From assembly GCA_029262755.1 (NCBI GenBank), contig JAJCYU010000251.1:1-33415 (forward strand): 33,415 nucleotides of DNA, in the 5' to 3' direction. The notes under the pieces were generated by a model. That model had not been told where the DNA came from. It made no database searches and worked only from the letters and a program-made list of their open reading frames with translations. Source of the DNA: Anaerolineae bacterium. GTDB taxonomy: Bacteria > Chloroflexota > Anaerolineae > Epilineales > Epilineaceae. Shown piece by piece: positions 14,198-24,112 of the stretch (positions are counted from its first letter, which is position 1; every line of letters begins with the position of its first letter). The translations under genes and the position numbers were made by a program.

Positions 14198-16990
14198 ATG
14201 GCCCATCGAGACGCTTTCAACGCGCGCCGTAGTTTGGAGACCGCGGACGGCCCCGTCGCGATCTACGCGCTCGATGCCGTGGCACGGGCGGGCCTGGGCG
14301 ACGTCGACCGATTGCCGCGCACGATACGGGTCTTGCTCGAGGCCGCGCTGCGCAACCTGGACGACTTTTCCGTGACCGAAGAACACGTTTCGGCCATCGC
14401 TGGGTGGTCGCCTAGCGGTGACCAAGAGCACGAGATCCCGTTCAAGCCTTCGCGCGTGATCCTGCAGGACTTCACGGGCGTTCCCTCCGTCGTGGATATG
14501 GCGGCGCTGCGCTCCGCGATGCATCGCTTAGGTGGCGATCCGCAACGGATCAACCCGCAGGTGCCCGTCGATCTGGTAATCGACCACTCCGTGCAGGTCG
14601 ACGCCTTCGGCTCGCTCGCCGCGCTGCTGATCAACGCCGATCGCGAATTCGAACGCAACGAAGAGCGCTACAAATTTCTCCATTGGGGCAAGGAGGCCTT
14701 CGAGCGTTTCCGTGCCGTACCTCCCGCATCGGGGATCGTGCATCAGGTCAACCTCGAGTACCTGGCCACGGTGATCGCGGACGGCGACATCGACGGTCTG
14801 CGCACCGCATGGCCGGATTCGCTTGTGGGAACCGACTCGCATACGACCATGATCAACGGCCTCGGCGTATTGGGCTGGGGCGTGGGCGGTATTGAGGCCG
14901 AGGCCGTCATGCTCGGCCAGCCGATCTACATGCTGTTGCCCGACGTGGTCGGCTTCGAACTCAGCGGCGCGCTTCCGGACGGCGCAACTGCCACGGACCT
15001 CGTCCTGCGCGTAACGGAAATGCTCCGGGCCCACGGCGTTGTCGGCAAGCTCGTCGAGTTCTTCGGCGACGGCTTGGGTCGACTCTCGCTGCCCGACCGG
15101 GCGACGATCGCCAACATGAGCCCGGAATACGGTGCAACCTGCGGCTTCTTCCCCGTAGACGACGAGACCCTCGCGTATCTGCGACGCACGAACCGCGCGT
15201 CGCGCGCCGATCTGGTGGAGCGCTACACGAAGGAGCAGGGCCTCTTCCGCGTCCCCGGCATGGCGCCCTTGGATTACTCCAGCAGCTTGGGTTTGGACAT
15301 GAGCACCGTGGTGCCGAGCATGGCCGGTCCGAAGCGGCCACAGGACCGCGTCGCCGTGACCGATCTCAAGAAGAGCTTCTACATGACCATGCGCGATGCG
15401 ATGGGGCGCGAGGTGCCGGAGGAGTTCCCCGCTTACGTCACGGGCACGGGTTCGGCCACAACCCATGTCAACGGTACGAACGGCCGGGTGGCGCAGCGTA
15501 GCGACTTGTACGGCACGTCGCGTGTACCGGTGCAGCTCAACGACGAAAACTTCACGATGCAGGATGGCGCCGTAGTCATCGCGGCCATTACCTCGTGCAC
15601 CAATACGTCCAACCCGACCGTCATGATCGCCGCGGCGCTGCTCGCCAAGAAAGCGGTGGAGCTGGGTCTGGACAGCAAGCCGTGGGTCAAGACCAGCATG
15701 GCGCCCGGTTCCAAGGTGGTGACGCGCTACATGGAGGCATCCGGACTCGATCCCTACCTTCAGGCTTTGGGCTTCCACACGGTCGGCTACGGCTGCACGT
15801 CGTGCATCGGCAACAGCGGGCCGCTGCCCGAGCCGATCGAGACAGCGATCAAAGAGCACGATTTGGTCGTATGCTCCGTGCTTTCCGGCAATCGCAACTT
15901 CGAGGGCCGTGTCCATCCGCTAACCCGTGCGAATTATCTTGCGAGCCCGCCCCTCGTCGTGGCGTATGCAATTTCCGGCACGATGGATATCGACCTCGCG
16001 ACCGAGCCGCTCGGAACTGACCCCAACGGGGCGCCGGTGTACTTGTCCGACGTCTGGCCGACGCAGGACGAAATCCGGGAAACGGTTGCGGCGAGCCTTC
16101 GCCCCGAGCTGTTCGCCGAGGAATACGGTCAGATCTTCACCGGCAACGAGCGTTGGAACGCCATCGAGGCAGCGGGCGGAGCGCTCTATGATTGGCAAGC
16201 GGATTCGACCTACATCCGCGAACCGAGCTTCTTCCAGGACCTGACCGTCGACGTGCCGCCCATCGAAGGCGTGCGCGATGCACGCGTCCTGGTGCTGGTC
16301 GGCGACTCGATCACGACCGATCACATCTCGCCGGCCGGGGCCATCCCATCCCGTTCGCCTGCGGGCACCTATCTCCAAGCCCACGGCGTCGAACCGCGCG
16401 ACTTCAACAGCTACGGCAGCCGCCGCGGCAACCACGAGGTCATGGTGCGCGGCACCTTCGCAAACATCCGGCTGCGCAATCAACTCGCGCCGGGCACGGA
16501 GGGCGGCTTCACTACGCACTTGCCTTCCGGCGAGGTCACCTCGATCTTCGAGGCGTCCGAGCGCTATCAGGCGGCGGGCACCTCGCTCGTCGTGCTGGCG
16601 GGCAAGGAGTACGGCACGGGCAGTTCCCGCGACTGGGCTGCCAAGGGCACCCTCTTGCTGGGAGTCAAAGCGGTCATCGCGCAGAGCTTCGAGCGCATCC
16701 ACCGAAGCAATCTCGTCGGCATGGGTGTGCTGCCACTGCAGTTCGCGGATGGCCAGAGTTGGCAATCGCTCGGCCTGACCGGGAGCGAGCACTTCGATAT
16801 CCACATGCCGTCGGAACTCGAAGCGGGTCAGCCCGTGGAGGTCACGGCGCGTAACGCCGACGGTGTCGCCACGACGTTCACGACCGCGAGCCGCCTCGAT
16901 AGCCCCGTGGATGTACGCTATTACCGTAATGGCGGCATCCTGCATACGGTCCTGCGCGACATGGTGCGCGGCGAAGCGCAACCGGCGTAG
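14198..16990 (+). CDS. acnA: Aconitate hydratase A
   Basis: 930-aa monomeric aconitase of the AcnA/IRP type. It interconverts citrate and isocitrate in the TCA cycle with a 4Fe-4S cluster in the cytoplasm. Visible hallmarks: [23 protein letters not shown], cluster cysteine in [10 protein letters not shown], the other two in [11 protein letters not shown], and swivel-domain motifs [22 protein letters not shown] and [10 protein letters not shown]. The frame runs back to 13901, but ATG 14198 has AAGGAG seven bases upstream and begins [13 protein letters not shown], as expected. It is transcribed alone, divergent from the four-gene operon. No odd residues are seen. Confidence 0.98.
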   Translation: MAHRDAFNARRSLETADGPVAIYALDAVARAGLGDVDRLPRTIRVLLEAALRNLDDFSVTEEHVSAIAGWSPSGDQEHEIPFKPSRVILQDFTGVPSVVDMAALRSAMHRLGGDPQRINPQVPVDLVIDHSVQVDAFGSLAALLINADREFERNEERYKFLHWGKEAFERFRAVPPASGIVHQVNLEYLATVIADGDIDGLRTAWPDSLVGTDSHTTMINGLGVLGWGVGGIEAEAVMLGQPIYMLLPDVVGFELSGALPDGATATDLVLRVTEMLRAHGVVGKLVEFFGDGLGRLSLPDRATIANMSPEYGATCGFFPVDDETLAYLRRTNRASRADLVERYTKEQGLFRVPGMAPLDYSSSLGLDMSTVVPSMAGPKRPQDRVAVTDLKKSFYMTMRDAMGREVPEEFPAYVTGTGSATTHVNGTNGRVAQRSDLYGTSRVPVQLNDENFTMQDGAVVIAAITSCTNTSNPTVMIAAALLAKKAVELGLDSKPWVKTSMAPGSKVVTRYMEASGLDPYLQALGFHTVGYGCTSCIGNSGPLPEPIETAIKEHDLVVCSVLSGNRNFEGRVHPLTRANYLASPPLVVAYAISGTMDIDLATEPLGTDPNGAPVYLSDVWPTQDEIRETVAASLRPELFAEEYGQIFTGNERWNAIEAAGGALYDWQADSTYIREPSFFQDLTVDVPPIEGVRDARVLVLVGDSITTDHISPAGAIPSRSPAGTYLQAHGVEPRDFNSYGSRRGNHEVMVRGTFANIRLRNQLAPGTEGGFTTHLPSGEVTSIFEASERYQAAGTSLVVLAGKEYGTGSSRDWAAKGTLLLGVKAVIAQSFERIHRSNLVGMGVLPLQFADGQSWQSLGLTGSEHFDIHMPSELEAGQPVEVTARNADGVATTFTTASRLDSPVDVRYYRNGGILHTVLRDMVRGEAQPA

Positions 16991-17428
16991 CCTGCGGATC
17001 GCATGGCGTGGGGGCGAGTCGCGAAGCCCGGGATGGACATTGGACGACAGGACGTGCGAAGGATGCGCTGGAAGAGCCACGCGTAGCGTTTCACCTGACC
17101 CTCTCTTGTTATGTCAATTGCACATTGGGACGTAGCGGTCATCGCAAGCCCAACCTTCGGCGGCCTTGTACGCCTCGTCGGCTGCCGAAGGTCGCACGAG
17201 AGGAGCCGACTTTGGGCCGCCCCGCGTCGGCCATCGACAGAGCGGCCATGGGCGCGCCGCAACGCGACGCCACACGGCCGATTCTCGCGGCTCTCTGCCT
17301 GCGTCGTGTAGGCATTGCCTCGACCCTGTGACGCGAGACGACGTCCCGACAATGAGTAGAGCGATTCGTGCCGTCCCGCCGACCCCGGCAGCCTTATCTG
17401 GCAGCCCATCCCGCCCTGGAGTTATGGA
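16991..17428. other. Intergenic, 438 bp
   Basis: No gene with a ribosome site or family signal is seen. It contains a strong hairpin (17153-17192) and must hold the promoter of the glycoside hydrolase gene, which I cannot place with confidence. Confidence 0.6.
17153..17192. terminator. Long hairpin downstream of acnA
   Basis: Arms ACCTTCGGCGGCC (17153-17165) and GGCTGCCGAAGGT (17180-17192) pair over 13 positions with one G-T wobble and a 14-base loop. It lies about 160 nt after the acnA stop. No T-tract follows, so factor-independent termination is uncertain; a leader structure of the next gene or a protein-binding site is possible. Confidence 0.45.
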
Positions 17429-20413
17429 ATGTTGTTCTCTGCCCCCTTGGCTCGCACCTTCGTGGTTGTCGGCGTCGTGGTGATCGCCCTGTCTGTATGG
17501 GGCGCTCCGTCCGCAGCGCAGCCTGCAGCGCCGTTTTCCTGGGTCTGGATCGAAGGGGAGGACGCGCAGCGGCATGATTTCAACGGCCACTCTTGGTACT
17601 GCTGTGACGGCGTCCGGGCCGACCTCCTATCACCCGGAATTCCGGAGCAACGGGACGGCGCCTGGCTGGCGCACTATGCGAACGACGGGCAGACCGCGAC
17701 GGCCTCGTGGGATGTGGACGTACCTACGAGCGCCTCGTACACCGTTTGGGCGCGCGTCTCAAGCTGGAACGTCGGCCTGTGGTGGCAGATGGACGGCCAG
17801 ACGCGGCGCGCACACGACGCCGCCGCGGACCCGCGCGAGTACCTGAACCTGCTCGAGCCGGGCCGAATCGACATCCGCTTTCTATCCTGGCAACGGCTGG
17901 GCGATACCGAGTTAGAGGGCGGCGCTCATCAACTAACCCTGGGGCTGGAAGGACATCCGAGCCGCAACGAGGGCCAAGAAGTGCATGGTGGCGTGGACGC
18001 CATCGTGCTGGTCGCCGCAGACGCGCTCTGGGCGCCTTCGGGCGCGATGCAGCCACCCACCGGCAACGAAGCAGCGCCGCAGCGCGATACTTGGTTCCCG
18101 CTCGTACCATCGGACGATCCGTTCTCGGATGCCTCCGTGACCGATGCCGGCGGATTGCTGCATGCGCCGGCCGGTCGACACGGAGCGCTTCGGCCAGACG
18201 GTCGCTCCTTCCGGTTTGAAGACGGCACGCCCGTGAAATTTTGGGGCGTCAACGCGCACCCGCCCGCCACGGAGGAGCTCGCCCAACGCCAGGCTCGTTG
18301 GTTGGTCAAGCAGGGTGTCAACCTCGTCCGCCTCCACCCGGTGCAATCGGTCGTCGGCCTGCTCGAACGCGACCCGGCTACCGGAAACCGGCGGCTGAAT
18401 CCCGAGCACCTCGACAAGCTCGATCGCTGGTTCGCGGTGCTCAAGGAACACGGCATCTACATGACGTGGTCGCCCGTGTATCCGCACATCATCACCGCCG
18501 ATGACGGCTATCCGGTCAACCTCTACAACGAGCTGCAGGATGCCAACACGTGGAATATGCCTCCGGGGACTAGCGGCAAGTCGAGCTCCGGAGTCGTGAA
18601 CGTAATGCGACCCCTTCAAGATGCCGAATGGGCGTGGCTAAAGCCGCTGCTCGAGCACGTCAACCCCTACACGGAGCTGCGCTACGTCGACGATCCGGCG
18701 TTGGCACTCCTAGAGACCCACAACGAGGACTCGATCTTCTGGCATTGGCCGCTCAACAGCTTGCAGGGCGGCGAGTTGCCGGGCCACCTGGCCGCGCTGC
18801 AGGGCATGTGGGCCACGTGGCTCCAAGATCGCTACGCAAGCGACGCCGCGCTGCTGGCCGCTTGGGGACCACCCGGCAGTGGCAGCCGACCGGGCGACGG
18901 CTTGGGCAACGATACGATGGCGATCTACGGCGCCTGGGAGTTCGAAGCAGACGGCCCGCCGCAACATCCGATGGAACAGGCTCGTTTGGGCGATTGGATC
19001 CGCTTCCTTGCCGAGACGCAGGCAGGCTACTTCGCGCGACGCGAAGCGGAGGTACGTGCGCTCGGCTACCGCGGCGTCACTGTGACCACCGCCTGGATGT
19101 CCGGCGGACCCGCTGCTCACCTGGCCAACGTTTGGACCGACGACGTGGCCGAGGCGATCGATCGGCACAGCTACTTCGGAGGTGGCGAGGGCGGGCACAG
19201 CGTGCGGCCGGGCACGGTCAACAACGGTTCACACCTCGGCGCACCGGGCAGCGGCATCTTGCAACGCGGCCTCGAGCAGGTGGAGGACAAGCCCTTCCTG
19301 CTCTCGGAATGGACGCAGTCGCCGCCCAACCAATGGAAGGCGGAGATCGCTCCTTTGTTCGCGTTCTACGGCATGGGTTTGCACGGCTGGGATGCGTCGA
19401 TGCACTTCTCCGCCGATCAAGACGGACGTATGGGCGGTGGATGGCCCGACGAGAATAGCTACGTCTCCGAAACTCCCCACTACGCGGGCCAGTTTCCGGT
19501 TCTCGCGCGCAGCGTCCACCGCGGCGACTTCGACGAAGGGCCGCTCGCTGCCGCACGGCGCTTGGCCGTCGACGACATTTTCCGCGGCGTGGACGCGTTG
19601 ACCCGGGACACGCCATCGGGCGGCTGGGCCGGCGATGCTCCCGGAGGAGCCCTGGCGACGCCGAGAGAGGTCTTCGCGATCGGCCGCACCACGCTCGATA
19701 TCGGCGACGACCTTCCGCGCAGCGAGCGCTTGGACTGGTCGAGCTATTGGGACGAGTCCGCGCGAAGCATCCGCAGCGCAACCGATCAGCTGGAGTGGGA
19801 CTACGGACGCCGCGTGGTCCAGGCGCGTAGCCCGCGCACCCAGGGCGTCATCGGCTGGGCAGGCGCCGACGGTGGGGAAACGTGGTCGCTGCCGGCGCTC
19901 GAGGTCACGGTCCGGACACCCTTCGTGAGCCTGTTGCTGACGAGCCTCGATGATCGCGTGCTTGTAGAGAGCGGACATATCCTGGTCACGGCCCTCGCGC
20001 GCGACCAGCAGACAGGGGCCCGCTACAGCGCGGACGGCTCCCGGCTCGAGGCTCTGGGCGGCCCGCCGCTGCTACTGGAGCCCGTGCAAGCGGATCTCCG
20101 CTTCACCGGTCCGTCCATCACCTCAGCCCATCGCCTTGACATCCACGGTGTGCCCATAGGCGAACCGATTGAACATGACGCGGACTCCGTGACCCTCGAC
20201 GGCCGGTGGGCGAGCTATCAATACGAGATCCGTCGTGACGTGGCGCCGACGGAATCGACGCCGTCCGCATCCCCGGTCCCGAGCCCCATCCCTTCACGCG
20301 AGCCGACCCGTGGTCCGGCGCCCACGGCTTTAGCGACGCAACCGCCCACGGGCGACATGCCTCCGCTGGCTCTGCCTTGGCTTGCTCGAGGCTCGGGGGC
20401 GGCGCTGCGCTAA
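17429..20413 (+). CDS. Exported clan GH-A glycoside hydrolase with N-terminal CBM-like domain and PWLARG tail
   Basis: 994-aa secreted protein. A clear signal peptide (hydrophobic V-V-V-G-V-V-V-I-A-L-S-V-W) ends near A-P-S-A-A-Q. Residues about 35-200 look like a CBM6/35-type beta-sandwich (I-E-G-E-D-A, A-S-Y-T-V-W-A-R-V-S-S-W). A TIM barrel follows: V-K-F-W-G-V-N-A-H, G-V-N-L-V-R-L-H, candidate acid/base E433 in T-H-N-E-D-S and candidate nucleophile E627 in L-L-S-E-W-T. These positions fit clan GH-A (GH5-like); the family and substrate are not certain. A C-terminal beta domain and a Ser/Pro/Thr linker (about 938-976) end in A-L-P-W-L-A-R-G and six residues. ATG 17429 has GGAG seven bases upstream. 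The gene is monocistronic, between acnA and a convergent GT9 gene. Confidence 0.85.
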   Translation: MLFSAPLARTFVVVGVVVIALSVWGAPSAAQPAAPFSWVWIEGEDAQRHDFNGHSWYCCDGVRADLLSPGIPEQRDGAWLAHYANDGQTATASWDVDVPTSASYTVWARVSSWNVGLWWQMDGQTRRAHDAAADPREYLNLLEPGRIDIRFLSWQRLGDTELEGGAHQLTLGLEGHPSRNEGQEVHGGVDAIVLVAADALWAPSGAMQPPTGNEAAPQRDTWFPLVPSDDPFSDASVTDAGGLLHAPAGRHGALRPDGRSFRFEDGTPVKFWGVNAHPPATEELAQRQARWLVKQGVNLVRLHPVQSVVGLLERDPATGNRRLNPEHLDKLDRWFAVLKEHGIYMTWSPVYPHIITADDGYPVNLYNELQDANTWNMPPGTSGKSSSGVVNVMRPLQDAEWAWLKPLLEHVNPYTELRYVDDPALALLETHNEDSIFWHWPLNSLQGGELPGHLAALQGMWATWLQDRYASDAALLAAWGPPGSGSRPGDGLGNDTMAIYGAWEFEADGPPQHPMEQARLGDWIRFLAETQAGYFARREAEVRALGYRGVTVTTAWMSGGPAAHLANVWTDDVAEAIDRHSYFGGGEGGHSVRPGTVNNGSHLGAPGSGILQRGLEQVEDKPFLLSEWTQSPPNQWKAEIAPLFAFYGMGLHGWDASMHFSADQDGRMGGGWPDENSYVSETPHYAGQFPVLARSVHRGDFDEGPLAAARRLAVDDIFRGVDALTRDTPSGGWAGDAPGGALATPREVFAIGRTTLDIGDDLPRSERLDWSSYWDESARSIRSATDQLEWDYGRRVVQARSPRTQGVIGWAGADGGETWSLPALEVTVRTPFVSLLLTSLDDRVLVESGHILVTALARDQQTGARYSADGSRLEALGGPPLLLEPVQADLRFTGPSITSAHRLDIHGVPIGEPIEHDADSVTLDGRWASYQYEIRRDVAPTESTPSASPVPSPIPSREPTRGPAPTALATQPPTGDMPPLALPWLARGSGAALR

Positions 20414-20445
20414 GGGTGCGCGCTAAGGGCTCGCCCTAAGGTTCG
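20407..20445 (+). repeat. Three 13-bp tandem repeats at the glycoside hydrolase stop
   Basis: Units GCGCTAAGGGTGC, GCGCTAAGGGCTC and GCCCTAAGGTTCG run head to tail. Each holds TAA, at 20411, 20424 and 20437, and because 13 is not a multiple of three these close all three forward frames. Confidence 0.75.
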
Positions 20446-20535
20446 CCCAAACATTCGCGGGCGATGGGACTTGTTCGGGGAACCCGGCAAACGCAGAAGG
20501 TCCAAGACCCTACGCGGTGGCCGGGCGCGACCGCG

Positions 20536-21483
20536 TCATGGCTGCGCAGGCGCGGGGAGATCTTCGACAGCGAGAAGCGCATCCACCGCGCGGTGGACGG
20601 TATCGACGTCGAGCCATGACATATCGCGCGGGGACTCCGGCGCTACGACGGATACAGTCGGGCCGCTCGGCGCCCATCGATCCGGCGAGGTCGGGCCGAA
20701 CAGGGCCAAGGTCGGCACGCCGAGTTGCGCGGCGAGGTGTGTCGGCCCGCTATCGTTGCCGACGTAGGCGCGCGCCCCCTGCAACGCCTTGGACAACGCT
20801 CCAAGGCTGGGCGCCACCATCGCGCCGAGATCGTCGCGCCACGTGCGTAGCGCAACATCGCCCCACTGCTGCCATTCTACTTCGCCGAGAATCGGCTGAA
20901 CCACGTGCCCGGACTCGCGCAGTGCTCCCACGAGTTGGGCGAAGTGCGCACGGGGCCAGCGTTTCATCGCGCCACCACTACCTGGATGGATTACGATGGG
21001 GCCACCCTCTGCCGCACGCGAGGTCGCTTCGTCCCGCCCGGAAGCGGGCACCGGATCCACGACGAAATCCTGATCGGCCAGGCACGCCAGATGCCACCGT
21101 GCAACGTGATCCGTCCATTCTTCCGGCGGCCGTGGCGGTACGAACGCGATCTGCGCCTGCGGAGCGAGACGACGGACCGCGTGCGCCCATGCATCATCAC
21201 CACGGCTGACGAAGGACACGATGGAATGGGCGTCGGCCAACGCCGCTTGGAGATCGGAGTCCAGATGATCGAGACCCGGCGCAAAGAGGCGCGCCCAACG
21301 CTCGTGCTGGCCATCCACGGCTTCGACTCCGGGCAGCACGCGTGCGGCAAGCCTTGCCTTGCTCCAGCCGGTGACCGTCCAGGTATGGGTGTCGGTCGCG
21401 ACCGCCTGCTGCCCCAAAGCACGCAAGATTGGCCACGTCAGGACAAAGTCTCCGAGCGCGCTGTCGTGGACCACGATGTGCAT
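20536..21483 (-). CDS. GT9 (heptosyltransferase-type) glycosyltransferase
   Basis: 315-aa GT-B enzyme of the ADP-heptose:LPS heptosyltransferase family. It starts H-D-S-A-L-G-D-F-V-L-T-W-P, as in WaaC/WaaF where the early G-D contacts the acceptor. The nucleotide half has V-I-H-P-G-S-G-G-A-M-K-R-W-P and Y-V-G-N-D-S-G-P-T-H-L-A-A-Q-L-G-V-P-T-L-A-L-F-G-P-T, both diagnostic. Length is slightly short for the family. Outside LPS-bearing bacteria GT9 enzymes act on other surface glycans, so the acceptor is open. ATG 21483 is the first start; no strong ribosome site is visible. It is the last gene on this strand before the convergent glycoside hydrolase and is separated from the upstream dockerin gene by 363 bp, so it likely has its own promoter. 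Confidence 0.92.
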   Translation of the reverse strand: MHIVVHDSALGDFVLTWPILRALGQQAVATDTHTWTVTGWSKARLAARVLPGVEAVDGQHERWARLFAPGLDHLDSDLQAALADAHSIVSFVSRGDDAWAHAVRRLAPQAQIAFVPPRPPEEWTDHVARWHLACLADQDFVVDPVPASGRDEATSRAAEGGPIVIHPGSGGAMKRWPRAHFAQLVGALRESGHVVQPILGEVEWQQWGDVALRTWRDDLGAMVAPSLGALSKALQGARAYVGNDSGPTHLAAQLGVPTLALFGPTSPDRWAPSGPTVSVVAPESPRDMSWLDVDTVHRAVDALLAVEDLPAPAQP

Positions 21484-21846
21484 GGCGGTTGCGTCCTTGG
21501 GATGGCAGCGGAAGAAAGACAGGGTGCCAATCTACGGAACGAAGTCGACGTCGAAACCACCAGCACTTCGACCATACGCGACGTGAGCCCCGTGGGGCCA
21601 TCCGCACACGCGGGTGCGCAGAAGAACCGTGACGTTCGTCTACGAAGGCAATCCGCAGACACAAGGCGGATCGGCCAGCGATCCGATCAGGACGATGTCG
21701 AGCTTGCGGCGTAGTCAGGCGGCCGATTGTAGGCCGAGGGTGATGGGCATTCCAATGTGCCTGCCGACCAGCCCGTACAGAGCGCTGGGCCAGCGCCACG
21801 TCGATCGACCGACCTCCGATTGTCGAGAGGGCGGAGGCTGGAGCGC
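21484..21846. other. Intergenic, 363 bp
   Basis: No coding sequence is supported. Near-perfect dyad GCGCTGG-G-CCAGCGC (21782-21796) lies 51 bases after the dockerin-gene stop and may be part of a terminator; it has no T-tract. The GT9 promoter should be here but no clear box is seen. Confidence 0.5.
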
Positions 21847-24102
21847 CTACGGCTTGCCGGGCGAATCGGGCAGGTCGGGCACGGCGGCAGACGTTGGGAG
21901 TGCGATCTCGATCTGTCGTGCAATCCACGGCATATCCCGGCGGTCGAGCACGCCGGGTGTTGGTCCCTCGCTCTGCGCTCCAGCAGGCATCGTGGCGTCG
22001 AGTTGATCCGGCGCTAGCGGCGCCTGCTGGCTCCACGCAAGCGGGGAGGCGAGACCGAGGCGAGCGCTGATATGTTGCAGATCGTCCAGATCAACGCCGC
22101 CGTCGCGGTCCAAGTCGGTGCAAGGCACGTCGAGTGGGCCGCTCCGCCGGAACCTCGCGGCGACGGCGGAGAGGTCGCCGACGTCGATGCGTCCATCCGC
22201 GTTTACATCGCCCCGGGTCAGGATCGCAGGCGCGATCTGCATACGCTGGCCGGCGCGCAGCGGGATGAGGCCGCCGTCGATGGACAAGCCGCAGGCCATC
22301 GTTGCGGTGATCGGATAGCGGTCGGGAGGCAAGCGGTCGAAGAAGTAGCGACCCGTCGGACCGGTCACGGTGCTGAGCGGTCCGAGGCGAACCACAGCAC
22401 CGCGCACAGGACCTTGGTCGTCAAACAACACGCCGCTGGCGCTCGCGGTATCGCGCGGACAAGGAGCGCTCTTCACACGGGCAGCAACGACCTCCAGCCG
22501 GCGGCATGCGTTCTCGCCCATCGTCACGCCGTCGATCTCGACGAAGCCGCCCAGCATCGCGTCGAGACGTTGGTTGCGTGACGTGACGGTCAGTCCGGGC
22601 GTGCCGTCGCATGCGAGGAGTTGGTATCCGTCGCCGTGACAGTTGTGCAGAGAAGGCACGTATTGCAGCCAACCCGAGGTTGTAAGCTGCGCACGGTTGA
22701 CGGGCGGCAAGGGCAAGCTCGCGAGTAGCAGGCGCCGCGGTTGGCTCACGCCCTCGACAGTGGGGCGATCGGGGAACGAATCCCACACGGCGGTCACGGC
22801 GCCGAGGCCGTCGAGCGCGACGGCCTGACGCCGCGCGTCGATCAGGGCGGGCGCACGGTCGAGGCGCAATGGCTCGTCCGCGAGTCGCTCATCAACCCAG
22901 GCGCCGTATAGGCGTGCGCCCGGATCCCTCGTCTCCCCCCAAGCCACGAACGCGCGGCCGCCGCCACCGCCCAACGCAATGTCCAGCAGCGCACCGCGCG
23001 CCGGGCGATAGCGAATGCGGTCGAGCTCCCACGGGCCGGCATCGTCCGGCCGGCTCGCAACCCGCACCGTTCCGCCATCGCCCTCGTCCACCCATGCCGC
23101 GACGAGGCGCCCTGTGCCGTCCGCCACCACATGCGGTGACCGCTGCAAACCGCCCACGGTTCGCGCTAGAGATTCGTCGGGCCACCACGCATCTCCGCGG
23201 CCGACGTGACTTCCTGCGGGTAGTCGGGCGGCAAAGATTCCGCTGCGCCGGCCACGCGTATCTCGCCAGATCGCGTGAAGATCGCCCGACACGTTCATGG
23301 CCAGGTCGATATCGCGTTGGTCGCCCGGCGCGTGCGCAGCGTGAACAAGAACGGACGGTGTCCACCGACCATCGGGTTCGCGCATAGCGTGGCGTAGATC
23401 GGCGTTTTCACCGCGCAAGTCCGTCCAGGCCGCATGCACCCTCCCCCATGGATCGGCGACCAACGCGGGCTTCCACTGAGGCGCGGCTACGGCGTCGACA
23501 TATTCGGGCTTCGAGAACGAGGATTCGTTGGTTCGCATCACCGCATGAGCAATGGCCGCCCGCTCTAGGAGCGGCAGCTCGAAGAGCACGTGCACGGCGC
23601 CGTCGCTGTCGAGCACAACGACGGGCGCCGCAGCCGGACCGGAGACGACCGTGATGGGTGGCAGCCACGTCCGCGCCCATGGCCGGTGCGCATAGCGAAT
23701 AGAAGCGCCTGGCGCATTCGAGGCAGCCGTCCCGGCCGACCGCTCCTGCCACACGGCGTGCAAGCCGCCCGCATGATCGACCCAGAGATCAACCTCTTCC
23801 TGCCCCCGCCCAGACGCGGACTCGACCAGTGGTTGCGGGAACGACCATCGAGAACTGTCTTGGGCCAGGACTACGGCGCGCTCGTCTGCTTGGAGCGAAC
23901 CGAACAGTGTCGCGGCAAACGAGGCAGCGGCGACCCAGGACCAGAGCGCTCGAGACATGGGGCCGCGTCGCCGCGCCGCGCCGACTCGCGATCGCGAACG
24001 TGACCGTGAATGGGAACGGGATGGGGTACGGGAACGTGAACGGGCTCGACCGGTCATGACCTGGACCGAAGCCAGGATGGGAACCCGCTCTGGATTCGAC
24101 AC
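21847..24102 (-). CDS. Exported BNR/propeller-like protein with type I dockerin
   Basis: About 751 aa. After an unusual Arg-Ser-repeat leader comes a hydrophobic segment (L-W-S-W-V-A-A-A-S-F-A-A-T-L-F-G-S-L), so the protein is probably exported or anchored. The body has repeated strands such as G-R-V-H-A-A-W-T-D, G-D-L-H-A-I-W-R-D and G-R-L-V-A-A-W-V-D, like sialidase/BNR propellers. A carboxypeptidase-regulatory-like beta domain precedes a type I dockerin at 631-683: two calcium loops, D-V-N-A-D-G-R-I-D-V-G-D-L and D-L-D-R-D-G-G-V-D-L-D-D-L. Near the end is D-M-P-W-I-A-R-Q and 21 more residues. GTG 24102 is chosen for its GGAGG site five bases upstream; ATG 24057 and ATG 23958 (directly before the hydrophobic core) are alternatives without a ribosome site. 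No cohesin is seen in the window. Confidence 0.78.
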   Translation of the reverse strand: MSNPERVPILASVQVMTGRARSRSRTPSRSHSRSRSRSRVGAARRRGPMSRALWSWVAAASFAATLFGSLQADERAVVLAQDSSRWSFPQPLVESASGRGQEEVDLWVDHAGGLHAVWQERSAGTAASNAPGASIRYAHRPWARTWLPPITVVSGPAAAPVVVLDSDGAVHVLFELPLLERAAIAHAVMRTNESSFSKPEYVDAVAAPQWKPALVADPWGRVHAAWTDLRGENADLRHAMREPDGRWTPSVLVHAAHAPGDQRDIDLAMNVSGDLHAIWRDTRGRRSGIFAARLPAGSHVGRGDAWWPDESLARTVGGLQRSPHVVADGTGRLVAAWVDEGDGGTVRVASRPDDAGPWELDRIRYRPARGALLDIALGGGGGRAFVAWGETRDPGARLYGAWVDERLADEPLRLDRAPALIDARRQAVALDGLGAVTAVWDSFPDRPTVEGVSQPRRLLLASLPLPPVNRAQLTTSGWLQYVPSLHNCHGDGYQLLACDGTPGLTVTSRNQRLDAMLGGFVEIDGVTMGENACRRLEVVAARVKSAPCPRDTASASGVLFDDQGPVRGAVVRLGPLSTVTGPTGRYFFDRLPPDRYPITATMACGLSIDGGLIPLRAGQRMQIAPAILTRGDVNADGRIDVGDLSAVAARFRRSGPLDVPCTDLDRDGGVDLDDLQHISARLGLASPLAWSQQAPLAPDQLDATMPAGAQSEGPTPGVLDRRDMPWIARQIEIALPTSAAVPDLPDSPGKP
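23986..24042 (-). repeat. Hexanucleotide repeat encoding Arg-Ser dipeptides
   Basis: A degenerate CGT-TCN hexamer array encodes a 19-residue run dominated by R-S, with T-P-S and S-H variants. It sits just before the hydrophobic export segment of the dockerin protein. If ATG 23958 is the true start the array is leader DNA and not protein. Confidence 0.7.
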
Positions 24103-24107
24103 GAAGA

Positions 24108-24112
24108 CCTCC
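24108..24112 (-). promoter_or_regulatory. Ribosome site supporting GTG 24102
   Basis: GGAGG is five bases before GTG 24102. The two ATG alternatives further on have no such site, which is why the longer start was chosen. Confidence 0.55.

Noticed and set aside
13951-14220. 90-residue N-terminal extension of the NlpC/P60 protein
   Set aside because: It would overlap acnA and the intergenic promoters and reads as unstructured Arg/Gly-rich sequence.
14528-15916. 462-aa minus-strand frame inside acnA
   Set aside because: It mirrors a well conserved aconitase and shows only His/Asp/Val-rich antisense composition.
15920-17080. 386-aa minus-strand frame over the acnA 3' end
   Set aside because: Antisense to conserved acnA codons; no ribosome site or family signal.
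17089-17115. Promoter TTTCAC with TATGTC upstream of the glycoside hydrolase
   Set aside because: The spacer is only 15 bases and both boxes are weak.
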